Assembly (NCBI GenBank): GCA_028713915.1
Contig: JAQTNK010000004.1
Coordinates: 89,499-153,498, forward strand
Direction: 5' to 3'
Source: Rhodocyclaceae bacterium
GTDB lineage: Bacteria; Pseudomonadota; Gammaproteobacteria; Burkholderiales; Rhodocyclaceae
Length of the DNA stretch: 64,000 nucleotides
Each line of letters begins with the position of its first letter. Within the stretch, counting starts at the first letter, position 1. Both the position numbers and the translations under genes were made by a program. Under the pieces are notes generated by a model. The model ran no database searches. It worked only from the letters and a program-made list of their open reading frames with translations, and was not told where the DNA came from. Positions 46,537 to 54,268 of this stretch are shown here, one piece after another.

Positions 46537-47544
46537 TCAGACCATCTGATCTTCGCTGCCCTTGCCGCCGAGGACTATCTGTCCTTCGTCGGCGAGGCGG
46601 CGGGCGATCTTGAGGATTTCCTTCTGTTCGGCTTCGACTTCGGAAAGCCGCACCGGTCCCTTCGATTCGAGGTCTTCCCTGAGCATTTCGGCGGCGCGCT
46701 GGGACATGTTCTTGAAGACTTTTTCGCGCAGCTCCGGCGCCGCGCCCTTCAAGGCGACGATGAGGGAATCCGACTGCACTTCGCGCAGCAGCAGCTGGAT
46801 GCCGCGGTCGTCGACGTCCATCAGGTTCTCGAAAACGAACATCTCGTCGAGAATCTTCTGCGCGAGATCGGGGTCGTATTCGCGCACGTTGTCGACGATC
46901 GAGGTCTCGGCCTGCTGGCCGACGAAGTTGAGAATCTCGGCGGCGTGGCGAATGCCGCCCATCGCCGCTTTCTTGATGTTCGACGAAGCGCCGGAGAGCA
47001 AGCGCGTCAGCGCCTCGTTGAGTTCGTGCAGGGCGGTCGGCTGCACGCCGTCGAGCGTGGCGATGCGCAACAGCACGTCGTTGCGCAACCGCTCGGTGAA
47101 GAGCTTGAGTATCTCGCCGGCATGATCGAACTCGAGGTGCACGAGGATGGTGGCGATGATCTGCGGGTGCTCGTTCTTGATGAGGTCGGCCACGGTCGCG
47201 GCGTCCATCCACTTGAGGCTTTCGATGCCGGCGGTGTCGCCGCCCTGCATGATGCGCGAGATCAGGTTGGCGGCACGGTCGTCGCCGAGCGCCTTGGTCA
47301 GCATCGAGCGTATCTGCGCTTCGTCGACTGAAACCGGGCTTCCCAGCGCCGTCTCGCTGTGCAGCCTGTCGAGAACGTTTTCGATTTTCTCGCGCGGCAC
47401 GGCCTTGAGGGCGGTCATGGCGTGGCCGAGCTTCTGGACCTCTTTCGGGCCCAGATGCTTCAATACTTCGGCTGCTTCATCCTCGCCAAGCGAAAGCAAC
47501 AGGATGGCGCTGCGTTCGATGCCGTCATCGGGGTTCGTTGCCAC
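46537..47544 (-). CDS. fliG: Flagellar switch/torque protein FliG
   Basis: 335 residues. N-terminal FliF-binding region (AILLLSLGEDEAAEVLKHLG), middle domain with the EHPQ motif (LIKNEHPQIIATILVHLEFD), and the C-terminal torque helix (MFVFENLMDVDDRGIQLLLR) with charged residues facing MotA/MotC. The start overlaps the fliF end by 20 bases. Confidence 0.97.
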   Translation of the reverse strand: MATNPDDGIERSAILLLSLGEDEAAEVLKHLGPKEVQKLGHAMTALKAVPREKIENVLDRLHSETALGSPVSVDEAQIRSMLTKALGDDRAANLISRIMQGGDTAGIESLKWMDAATVADLIKNEHPQIIATILVHLEFDHAGEILKLFTERLRNDVLLRIATLDGVQPTALHELNEALTRLLSGASSNIKKAAMGGIRHAAEILNFVGQQAETSIVDNVREYDPDLAQKILDEMFVFENLMDVDDRGIQLLLREVQSDSLIVALKGAAPELREKVFKNMSQRAAEMLREDLESKGPVRLSEVEAEQKEILKIARRLADEGQIVLGGKGSEDQMV

Positions 47545-49171
47545 CGACCCACTCCTTGATCACGTTGGCTACGATCTTCGGATCCTGTTTCGCCAGGTCG
47601 CGGGCCTGTTGCAGTTTCGTATCATAGGACGGCCCCTGATGGGGATGCAGCAGGGCTTCCTGCGCCTTTTCCGCCTGCGTTGCCTGCTCGATCTCGATGC
47701 GCTTGGCGGCGGTGGCGAACATTTCGAAGAGTGCCCTGAATATTTTGGTCCACAAAAGATAAACGATCACGGCGAAGACCAGATATTTTACGGCTTCGCC
47801 GGCGAATGCGATCACGTCGGGGTTCTTCCAAAACGGCAGTTCGGGAACGATTTCCTTTTCCGTCGCCGCGAAGGCGACGTTGGCGACATTGACGGAATCG
47901 CCGCGCTCCTGGTTGAAGCCGACCGCCTCGCGCGCGAGCGCGGTGAGCTGCTTCAGCTCGGCATCGGTCAGTGGGATCGGCTTGCCGGGCTTGCCATCCT
48001 TTTCCGCTCCCTTCTTATGATTGACGACCACGCCCACGGACAGTCGCCGAATCGTGCCAGGGACGCCCTTGGTATGCAGCACGGTCTTGTCGACCTCGTA
48101 GTTGATCGTCGAGTTCTTGTTGAAATTGACCGGCGCGTTGTAGCCGATGGAGGCGTTCGCGGTACCGGGCGGTGCGCCGGCGGGCGGCGTCGTGATCGGT
48201 GCCGTGGCCGGCACCGGCGGCTGGTTGGTGAGCGCTCCGGGAACGCCGATGGCGTTGGCGGTCGTGCTGCTGCTCTCGGCCGTCTGCTGACTGCGGATGG
48301 CGTTCTCGGGCGCGCTGTTGGGCTTGTAGGTTTCGGCGACCTGTTCGGTTTGCGAGAAGTCGACGTCGGCGGTCACTTGGGCGCGGACGTTGTCGGCGCC
48401 GACGATCGGCGCCAGCAGGGCTTCGATGCGCTTGACGTAGCTTGCCTCGAGTTCGTGCAAGAACTTGATCTGCGAGGGATCGAGGCCGGCGTTCTTGGTC
48501 GGATCGGACTGCTGGGAAATCAGGTTGCCGTCCTGGTCGATGACGCTGACGTCCGCCGGCGCCAGTTGCGGCACGGACGAGGAGACGAGATGCACGATGC
48601 CGGCCACCTGGGCGGCGTCGAGAACGCGCCCCGGACGCAGGCTGACCAGGACCGACGCTGAAGGCTTTTGCTCGTCGCGCAGGAAGAAAGTCTGCTTCGG
48701 GATGGCAAGGTGCACGCGCGCGCCGCTGACCGCCGCCAGCGACTCGATGGTGCGCGCCAACTCACCTTCCAGGCCGCGCTGGTAGGCGATTTGTTCGGCG
48801 AACTGCGTGGAGCCGAGCTTGAGGTTTTCCATCAGCTCGAAGCCGACTTGTCCGCCTTTCGGCAGCCCTTGCGAGGCGAGCCGCAAGCGCACGTCGTGCA
48901 CCTGGTTGGCCGGCACCAGGATGGCGCCGCCGCCTTCGGAAAACTTGTAGGGAATGTTTTGCTGCTGCAAGGCGGTGATGATCTGGCCGCCGTCCTTGTC
49001 GGACAGATTGGAGAACAGCACGCTGTACGAAGGTTCGCGCGTCCACATCCAGGCGCCGACGAGCAGCGCCACCGCGAACGCCACCGCCAACATCGCTCCG
49101 ACCTTCTGCCGGGAGGAAAGCTGGTTGAACCCCTCGATGGAAAAGGGAAAAGCTGCCGTCTGTTCTGCCAT
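47525..49171 (-). CDS. fliF: Flagellar MS-ring protein FliF
   Basis: 548 residues. Transmembrane helices at about 25-45 and 448-468 enclose the periplasmic ring domains (ILVPANQVHDVRLRLASQGL, and HLAIPKQTFFLRDEQKPSAS). The C-terminal cytoplasmic tail binds FliG. First gene of the long - strand run, behind a possible sigma-54 promoter. Confidence 0.97.
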   Translation of the reverse strand: MAEQTAAFPFSIEGFNQLSSRQKVGAMLAVAFAVALLVGAWMWTREPSYSVLFSNLSDKDGGQIITALQQQNIPYKFSEGGGAILVPANQVHDVRLRLASQGLPKGGQVGFELMENLKLGSTQFAEQIAYQRGLEGELARTIESLAAVSGARVHLAIPKQTFFLRDEQKPSASVLVSLRPGRVLDAAQVAGIVHLVSSSVPQLAPADVSVIDQDGNLISQQSDPTKNAGLDPSQIKFLHELEASYVKRIEALLAPIVGADNVRAQVTADVDFSQTEQVAETYKPNSAPENAIRSQQTAESSSTTANAIGVPGALTNQPPVPATAPITTPPAGAPPGTANASIGYNAPVNFNKNSTINYEVDKTVLHTKGVPGTIRRLSVGVVVNHKKGAEKDGKPGKPIPLTDAELKQLTALAREAVGFNQERGDSVNVANVAFAATEKEIVPELPFWKNPDVIAFAGEAVKYLVFAVIVYLLWTKIFRALFEMFATAAKRIEIEQATQAEKAQEALLHPHQGPSYDTKLQQARDLAKQDPKIVANVIKEWVGGNEPR

Positions 49172-49222
49172 AAACGCCTATTTTTCGGCCATTCCGACCG
49201 CTACCGGATTGTGGACTTCGCT

Positions 49223-49238
49223 AGCAAGTGCGGTTCCC
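49223..49238 (-). promoter_or_regulatory. Possible sigma-54 promoter for fliF
   Basis: On the - strand, GGGAAC-CGCAC-TTGCT keeps the essential GG and GC with 10-base separation but departs from TGGCAC at two positions and has TTGCT. It is 52 bases before the fliF start and close to the palindrome at 49247-49261. Confidence 0.5.
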
Positions 49239-49246
49239 GGAAGAAA

Positions 49247-49261
49247 CGGCAATTTTTGCCG
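49247..49261. promoter_or_regulatory. Palindrome CGGCAA-TTT-TTGCCG between fliF and flrB
   Basis: Perfect copy of the recurring palindrome in the 129-base divergent region, about 75 bases from fliF and 40 from flrB. It could serve either direction, including autoregulation of flrBC. Confidence 0.7.
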
Positions 49262-49300
49262 CCATTTCGGAAGTTGTTGATACAGTTCGAATCTGCCATC

Positions 49301-50494
49301 ATGGGCGCAGACATGAGCGCCCCCGAAAACACGAAAGATTCCACCGCGCCCGCCGAATCCGAGAAATTGGCGGAGGCTTTCCGCATTTTCAACCAGGCTT
49401 CCGAGGAACTGGCGGGCACCTACAAGACGCTGCAGTCGCAGGTTGCCGAACTGACCGCCGAGTTGGCCGCCGCGAATGGCGCACTGCGCCAACAGTACCA
49501 GGAAAAGGCAGCGCTGACTGAACGTTTGACGCTTTTGCTCAATGCCCTGCCGGCGGGTGTCGTCGTCTTCGATGCGGCGGGGCGCGTGGTGGAGGTCAAT
49601 CCGGCCGCCAGCGCCTTCGGGTTTGCCCCCGGGCGGTCGTGGGCCGAGGCCGAAGAGGCGGGGCTTGCCGCCACCGAGACGCCCGGCGAATATCACGCCG
49701 GCGCACGCCGCGTCGCGGTTTCGGTGACGCCGCTGGATTCCGCCGGCGGGCGCATCGTGCTGCTGCACGACGTCACGGAAGCCCATCGCCTGAAGACGCA
49801 GGCGGAGCGCAACGAGCGGCTTGCCGCGATGGGTGAAATGGCGGCGCAACTCGCGCATCAGCTGCGCACGCCGCTGGCGGCGGCGCTGCTCTATGCCGGC
49901 AACCTCGAGAACCCGGACCTGGCGGCGGCCAGCCGCGTCAGCATCGCGCAAAAGACCGTGGCGCGCCTGAAACATCTGGAGCACCTGATCCAGGATGTGC
50001 TGCTGTTCGCCCGCGGCGAGGTCCTGGGCCGCGAGACTTTCGGCGTCGGCGAGTTGATCGCGGAACTGGCCAATACCTTCGAGCCGCTGGCGAAGAGCCG
50101 CGGCGTCGATTTCGAGGTCGTCGCCGACGCAGATGAGGCGAACCTTACCGGCAATCGCAAGGCGCTGGCGGGTGCCGTCACCAACCTGATCGAGAACGCC
50201 TTGCAGGCGGTCGATCCGGGCGGCGGCCGCGTCGTCCTCACGGTGCGCCGCACCGACGCGCACTGGGTCTTCGCCGTGCGCGATAATGGCCGCGGCATGA
50301 CGCCGGATGTGGTCGAGCGCATGTTCCAGCCTTTCTTCACGACGCGCCCCGAGGGTACCGGCCTGGGGCTGGCCATCGCGCGCGGCGTCGCCCGGGCGCA
50401 CGGCGGCGGCATCGACGTGGTGTCCGCGCCCGGCGCCGGTACGGAATTTGTTATGGCAGTATCTTTGGGGCTGACGGCCTCGGACGAAGAATGA
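49301..50494 (+). CDS. flrB: Cytoplasmic sensor histidine kinase, FlrB/FleS-like
   Basis: 397 residues with no transmembrane segment. An N-terminal coiled coil (about 45-80) is followed by a PAS domain (LLNALPAGVVVFDAAGRVVE), HisKA with the phospho-His in LAHQLRTPLAAALLYAG, and HATPase_c (TNLIENALQAV, DNGRGMTP, GTGLGLAIARG). Its stop overlaps the response regulator start as ATGA. In Vibrio and Pseudomonas, FlrB/FleS phosphorylates FlrC/FleR for mid-class flagellar genes. ATG 49313 is an alternative start. The stimulus is unknown. Confidence 0.9.
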   Translation: MGADMSAPENTKDSTAPAESEKLAEAFRIFNQASEELAGTYKTLQSQVAELTAELAAANGALRQQYQEKAALTERLTLLLNALPAGVVVFDAAGRVVEVNPAASAFGFAPGRSWAEAEEAGLAATETPGEYHAGARRVAVSVTPLDSAGGRIVLLHDVTEAHRLKTQAERNERLAAMGEMAAQLAHQLRTPLAAALLYAGNLENPDLAAASRVSIAQKTVARLKHLEHLIQDVLLFARGEVLGRETFGVGELIAELANTFEPLAKSRGVDFEVVADADEANLTGNRKALAGAVTNLIENALQAVDPGGGRVVLTVRRTDAHWVFAVRDNGRGMTPDVVERMFQPFFTTRPEGTGLGLAIARGVARAHGGGIDVVSAPGAGTEFVMAVSLGLTASDEE

Positions 50495-51858
50495 CGATGT
50501 CAGATATCAACGTGATGAACATACTGGTTGTCGAGGACGACGATTCCCTGCGCGACGCGCTGCTGGTGACGCTGGAGGCGGCCGGCCACCATGCGCTCGG
50601 CGCCGACGGCGGCGCCGCGGCGCTGGCGCTGATTGCGCGGGAAGCCTTCAACATGGTCGTGTCCGATCTGCGCATGGCGCCGATGGACGGTCTCGAACTT
50701 CTCGCCGAAATCCGCGCCCGCAAGCCGGGCTTGCCGGTGCTGCTGATGACGGCGTTCGGCGACGTCGACAAGGCGGTGGCGGCCATGCGCGGCGGCGCTT
50801 GCGACTTCATGTTGAAGCCCTTCGAGCCGAAGGCGTTGATCGAGCAGGTTGCGCGCTACGCCCAGCCGCCGCGCAGCGAAAGTGCCGCGGGCATCGTCGC
50901 CGCCGATCCGCGCACGAAGGAAATCCTGCTGCTGGCGGCGCGCGTCGCCAAGACCGATGCCACGGTGTTGTTGACGGGCGAATCCGGCACCGGCAAGGAG
51001 GTCTTTGCGCGTCATATCCACGACCAGTCGAACCGGGCCAAAGGGCCGTTCGTCGCCATCAACTGCGCGGCGATTCCCGACAACCTGCTCGAAGCGACCT
51101 TGTTCGGCCACGAGAAAGGCGCCTACACGGGAGCGCAGGGCGCGCAGGCCGGCAAGTTCGAACAGGCCAACGGCGGCACGCTGCTGCTCGACGAGATCTC
51201 GGAAATGCCGTTGTCATTGCAGGCCAAGCTGCTGCGGGTCCTGCAGGAACGCGAGGTCGAGCGGGTCGGCGGCAAGAAGCCGATACCGCTCGATATCCGC
51301 GTGCTGGCCACGTCCAACCGCGACATGGCGGCCGAGGTGGCGGCGGGGCGCTTCCGCGAAGATCTCTACTACCGCCTCAACGTCTTTCCCCTGCATATTC
51401 CGTCGCTGCGCGAACGTCCCGCCGATATCGTGCCGCTCGCCAGGCATTTTCTTTCCCAGCATGCGGTGCGGCTTGGCAAGTCGGCAAGGCTTGCCCCGTC
51501 AGCCGAGGCAAAACTTGCCGTCCACGTCTGGCCCGGCAATGTGCGCGAGATGGAAAACGTGATCCAGCGCGCCGTCATCCTGGCGCCGGGCGATGTGGTC
51601 GAGGACGAGCACCTGCTGCTGGCCGCGACCGCGCCGACCGCGGCTTCGGCGCCGCCCGCCGCCCTGGCGGCGGCTCCGGAAGCCGCGCCGGTGCCCGCGG
51701 AAATGTCCGCCAATATGAAAGACTTGGAACGCCTGCACATCCTCGACACGCTGGCGCGGGTCGGCGGTTCGCGCAAGAAGGCGGTCGAAGCACTCGGCAT
51801 CTCGGAACGAACCTTGCGATACAAGCTCAAACAGTACAAGGAGGAAGGTTATTTTTGA
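50491..51858 (+). CDS. flrC: Sigma-54-dependent response regulator, FlrC/FleR-like
   Basis: 455 residues. The receiver has acidic residues VVEDDDSLRDAL and phospho-Asp in VVSDLRMAPMDG. The AAA+ domain has Walker A GESGTGKEV, the sigma-54 contact loop GAYTGA in place of GAFTGA, and Walker B GGTLLLDEI. The Fis-type helix-turn-helix is at the C-terminus (SRKKAVEALGISERTLRYKL). Tyr in the loop occurs in other active family members. It is the best in-window candidate to activate the sigma-54 promoters here and perhaps to bind the CGGCAA-N3-TTGCCG palindromes (inference). Two near-perfect copies lie inside its own gene. Confidence 0.93.
   Translation: MTMSDINVMNILVVEDDDSLRDALLVTLEAAGHHALGADGGAAALALIAREAFNMVVSDLRMAPMDGLELLAEIRARKPGLPVLLMTAFGDVDKAVAAMRGGACDFMLKPFEPKALIEQVARYAQPPRSESAAGIVAADPRTKEILLLAARVAKTDATVLLTGESGTGKEVFARHIHDQSNRAKGPFVAINCAAIPDNLLEATLFGHEKGAYTGAQGAQAGKFEQANGGTLLLDEISEMPLSLQAKLLRVLQEREVERVGGKKPIPLDIRVLATSNRDMAAEVAAGRFREDLYYRLNVFPLHIPSLRERPADIVPLARHFLSQHAVRLGKSARLAPSAEAKLAVHVWPGNVREMENVIQRAVILAPGDVVEDEHLLLAATAPTAASAPPAALAAAPEAAPVPAEMSANMKDLERLHILDTLARVGGSRKKAVEALGISERTLRYKLKQYKEEGYF
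51482..51520. promoter_or_regulatory. Two palindrome variants inside flrC, upstream of fliE
   Basis: 51482-51496 reads CGGCAA-GGC-TTGCCC and 51506-51520 reads AGGCAA-AAC-TTGCCG, each one base off the recurring palindrome. Their centres are 24 bases apart, a little over two helical turns. They lie roughly 360-400 bases upstream of the fliE -24 element, possible enhancer distance. Confidence 0.5.
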
Positions 51859-51877
51859 TGCATCGCAGGTCTTCCCT

Positions 51878-51893
51878 CGGCATACACCTTGCT
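51878..51893 (+). promoter_or_regulatory. Sigma-54-like promoter for fliE
   Basis: CGGCAT-ACACC-TTGCT retains GG and GC with the correct 10-base separation; three positions differ from consensus. It is 45 bases upstream of the fliE start. Confidence 0.65.
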
Positions 51894-51937
51894 AATACAA
51901 TCGCACCAATAGGCAAAAGGGCAGTTGGAGTTTGACC

Positions 51938-52264
51938 ATGGCCATCGACACGCGGAATATCGATCAAATGCTGTCCGAACTGCGTTCGGCGGCGGCGGTC
52001 GCGCAAGGCAAGCCCGCGCAGGCGACGCCGGCCGTCGGTGGCGCCGATTTCTCGCAAGTGCTCAAGTCGGCGATCGATCAGGTCAGCCAGGCTCAGCAGC
52101 AGGCGCACCAGATGACCGAGAATTTCGCCAGCGGCCAGAGCAACGTCAATCTTCAGGACGTGATGGTCAATCTGCAAAAAGCCGATATCTCTTTCCAGCA
52201 AATGGTGCAGGTGCGCAACAAGCTGGTGAGCGCCTACCAAACCATCATGAATATGCCCGTCTGA
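51938..52264 (+). CDS. fliE: Flagellar hook-basal body protein FliE
   Basis: 108 residues. Joins the MS ring to the rod. Typical C-terminal region VNLQDVMVNLQKADISFQQM and VRNKLVSAYQTIMNMPV. ATG 51938 is preferred to TTG 51932. It stands alone downstream of flrBC rather than before fliF. Confidence 0.95.
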   Translation: MAIDTRNIDQMLSELRSAAAVAQGKPAQATPAVGGADFSQVLKSAIDQVSQAQQQAHQMTENFASGQSNVNLQDVMVNLQKADISFQQMVQVRNKLVSAYQTIMNMPV

Positions 52265-52277
52265 CGGGCGAGCTCGC

Positions 52278-53069
52278 GTGTACTTGCGGTGCTTGCTCGG
52301 CGCAGTTCTGCTGGCCGCTGCGTCCGCAGGAGTTGCCGAGGGCGTCGATGTCGGCCAGCCTTCGGCGTTGCGTAATCTCATCCCGGCCCAGCAACTCGAA
52401 CAACAGGCGCGCGGGGACTATGAGCAGCTGATGCGCCAGGCCGCGGCAAAGGGCGCGCTGGCACCGGCCAGCCATCCGCAAGTGCGGCGCTTGCGCGCGA
52501 TCGCCAAGCGTCTGATCCCTTATGCCAGGCGCTGGAATGCCCGCGCCCAGAACTGGAGCTGGGAGATCAATCTCATCGGTTCGAAACAGGTCAATGCGTT
52601 CTGCATGCCCGGCGGCATGATCGCCTTCTACACCGGCATCCTCGATACGCTCCATCTGACGGACGACGAAGTGGCGGTCGTCATGGGTCACGAGGTCGCC
52701 CATGCGCTGCGCGAGCATGCGCGCGAACGCCTGGCGAAAAGCGAGTTGACCCAGCTGGGTGCGAACGTGCTCGGGCAGTTCATCGGCGGCGGCCGATTTT
52801 CGGGCGCCTTCGATTTCGGCGGCCGCTTGCTGACGCTGAAATTCTCCCGCGACGACGAAACCGAAGCGGACGTGGTCGGGCTCGACCTGGCGGCGCGGGC
52901 GGGATTCGATCCGCGCGCCGCCATTACCCTGTGGCAGAAGATGACGGCCGCGAATCGCGGAGCGCCGCTGCAGTGGCTATCCACGCACCCGTCGGGCGAA
53001 AACCGCATCCGGGAAATCGAGAAGCACTTGCCGGAGGTCATGCCGCTCTACGAGCAGGCGCAGAAATAG
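52278..53069 (+). CDS. M48-family metallopeptidase, exported
   Basis: 263 residues from a GTG start. A hydrophobic signal peptide (CLLGAVLLAAASAGVAEG) precedes an M48 peptidase with zinc motif HEVAH (VVMGHEVAHALREHAR) and the downstream Glu ligand in DETEADVVGLDLAARAGFDP. The region resembles periplasmic M48 peptidases such as LoiP (YggG). It follows fliE by 13 bases but has no known flagellar role; cotranscription may be incidental. Confidence 0.88.
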   Translation: MYLRCLLGAVLLAAASAGVAEGVDVGQPSALRNLIPAQQLEQQARGDYEQLMRQAAAKGALAPASHPQVRRLRAIAKRLIPYARRWNARAQNWSWEINLIGSKQVNAFCMPGGMIAFYTGILDTLHLTDDEVAVVMGHEVAHALREHARERLAKSELTQLGANVLGQFIGGGRFSGAFDFGGRLLTLKFSRDDETEADVVGLDLAARAGFDPRAAITLWQKMTAANRGAPLQWLSTHPSGENRIREIEKHLPEVMPLYEQAQK

Positions 53070-53114
53070 CCGCTAGGCGGCAACTGCTGGTCGTCCCGAC
53101 TGCCGGCGCAGCGC

Positions 53115-53924
53115 CTAGATGATTCCGCTTTCGCGCGCCTTGCGCTCACGTTCGACCTTGATGATGTAGCGCTGGACCAGGGTCAGCATCGGGCCGGGGA
53201 GCCCGACGAACTGGCAACCGGCGCGCCTTACCCGGCTGCCGCTGCGCACCGTGATCTCGAACTGGTTGCACACCTTCAGCGTGGCCGTCAGCAGGCCCAC
53301 TTCGGGCAGTTCGATGCGGCAATCGGCGAACTCGCGGTTCGGGTCGAAAGCGATGCCTTCCGGCAGGGCGATGGCCAGGCCGCCGCCGCTGATGTCGACG
53401 ACGTTGACGTCGATGACGAAGTTGTTGCCGGACTCAGACTCGGCGATGGGAATCTGGCATTTGAGCGGCCGCGTGATCGGCATCGTCAAGCGGAAGAATT
53501 CGCGCCGCTGCAACCGCAGTACGTCGGTCGGATAGCCGGCGCTGAAGGCAGGACGCCCCTGGTAGGTGGTCTGCGTCAAGCCGCGCAGGACGAACTGGAT
53601 GCGCACCTTGTCCAGCGCGGTGACACAAAAGAGCTTTTGGGCGGCAAGCGCCTTGCGGTTGGTCTCCATGCTGGCGCCGAAATCGAGCAGGATTCGATCG
53701 CTGTCGACGGCAATCAAGGTGGTGGGCAACAGCTCCTTGCCCTCGTCGAAGAACAGCGTGATTTCTGCTGCGCGCTCGAGCAGGTTCTTCAGGACGAAGC
53801 TGATCTCGCCCCTCGCATGGAGCATGTATTGGGCATAATCGCCGGGCTCGAGCAAAGGCGGCGCCTTGGCCGGCGACTGCGTCGGCGGTTGTCCCTGGCT
53901 GCCTTCGGCGTGCGGTTCGTCCAT
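53115..53924 (-). CDS. ycgR: Flagellar brake protein YcgR (PilZ, c-di-GMP-binding)
   Basis: 269 residues. The N-terminal YcgR domain (ISFVLKNLLERAAEITLFFD) is followed by a PilZ domain with the c-di-GMP motif RREFFR (RxxxR) and DISGGG (DxSxxG). When loaded with c-di-GMP such proteins slow the motor through FliG/FliM or MotA. Transcribed convergently with the peptidase gene; the 62-base gap to the next gene downstream of 53924 shows nothing I can name. Confidence 0.93.
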   Translation of the reverse strand: MDEPHAEGSQGQPPTQSPAKAPPLLEPGDYAQYMLHARGEISFVLKNLLERAAEITLFFDEGKELLPTTLIAVDSDRILLDFGASMETNRKALAAQKLFCVTALDKVRIQFVLRGLTQTTYQGRPAFSAGYPTDVLRLQRREFFRLTMPITRPLKCQIPIAESESGNNFVIDVNVVDISGGGLAIALPEGIAFDPNREFADCRIELPEVGLLTATLKVCNQFEITVRSGSRVRRAGCQFVGLPGPMLTLVQRYIIKVERERKARESGII

Positions 53925-53986
53925 GCCGTGGATCCGGCTATCGAAGGCGACTATTTTACCTTGCGGCTCGCGCCGCGAAGCGCGCC

Positions 53987-54268
53987 TCAGGGCGGCGGCG
54001 CCAGGCCCATTTTCTCGACGCGGTAAATCCAGGCGAGCAACTCGGCGATCGCCAAGTAGAGTTCGGGCGGAATATGGTCGTCGATATCCACTTGCGAAAG
54101 CAGCGCGACCAGCTCTTTCGATTCATGCACGAAGACGCCGTGCTCGCGCGCCCGCGCCACGATCTCCTTGGCGATGAGGCCGCGGCCTTTGGCCACCACT
54201 TTCGGCGCGGCATCGCCGGAAGCATAGGCCAAGGCGACGGCGAGCGAGCGCGGATCGTCGCTATTCAT
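53987..54268 (-). CDS. Truncated FlhB C-domain homologue, FlhX-like
   Basis: 93 residues matching only the part of the FlhB cytoplasmic domain after the cleavage site (ALAYASGDAAPKVVAKGRGL, EHGVFVHESKELVALLSQVD, IPPELYLAIAELLAWIYRVE). There is no NPTH motif and no membrane domain. In some bacteria (for example Helicobacter FlhX) such a protein can replace the cleaved FlhB fragment. It overlaps the fliK-like gene by 8 bases, so the two are likely made together. The full-length flhB is at 15886-17031. Confidence 0.88.
   Translation of the reverse strand: MNSDDPRSLAVALAYASGDAAPKVVAKGRGLIAKEIVARAREHGVFVHESKELVALLSQVDIDDHIPPELYLAIAELLAWIYRVEKMGLAPPP

Noticed and set aside
49247..49261. The fliF-flrB palindrome as a rho-independent terminator
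   Set aside because: It lies in a divergent promoter region with no transcript ending there and no T-run beyond its short stem; a regulatory site fits better.
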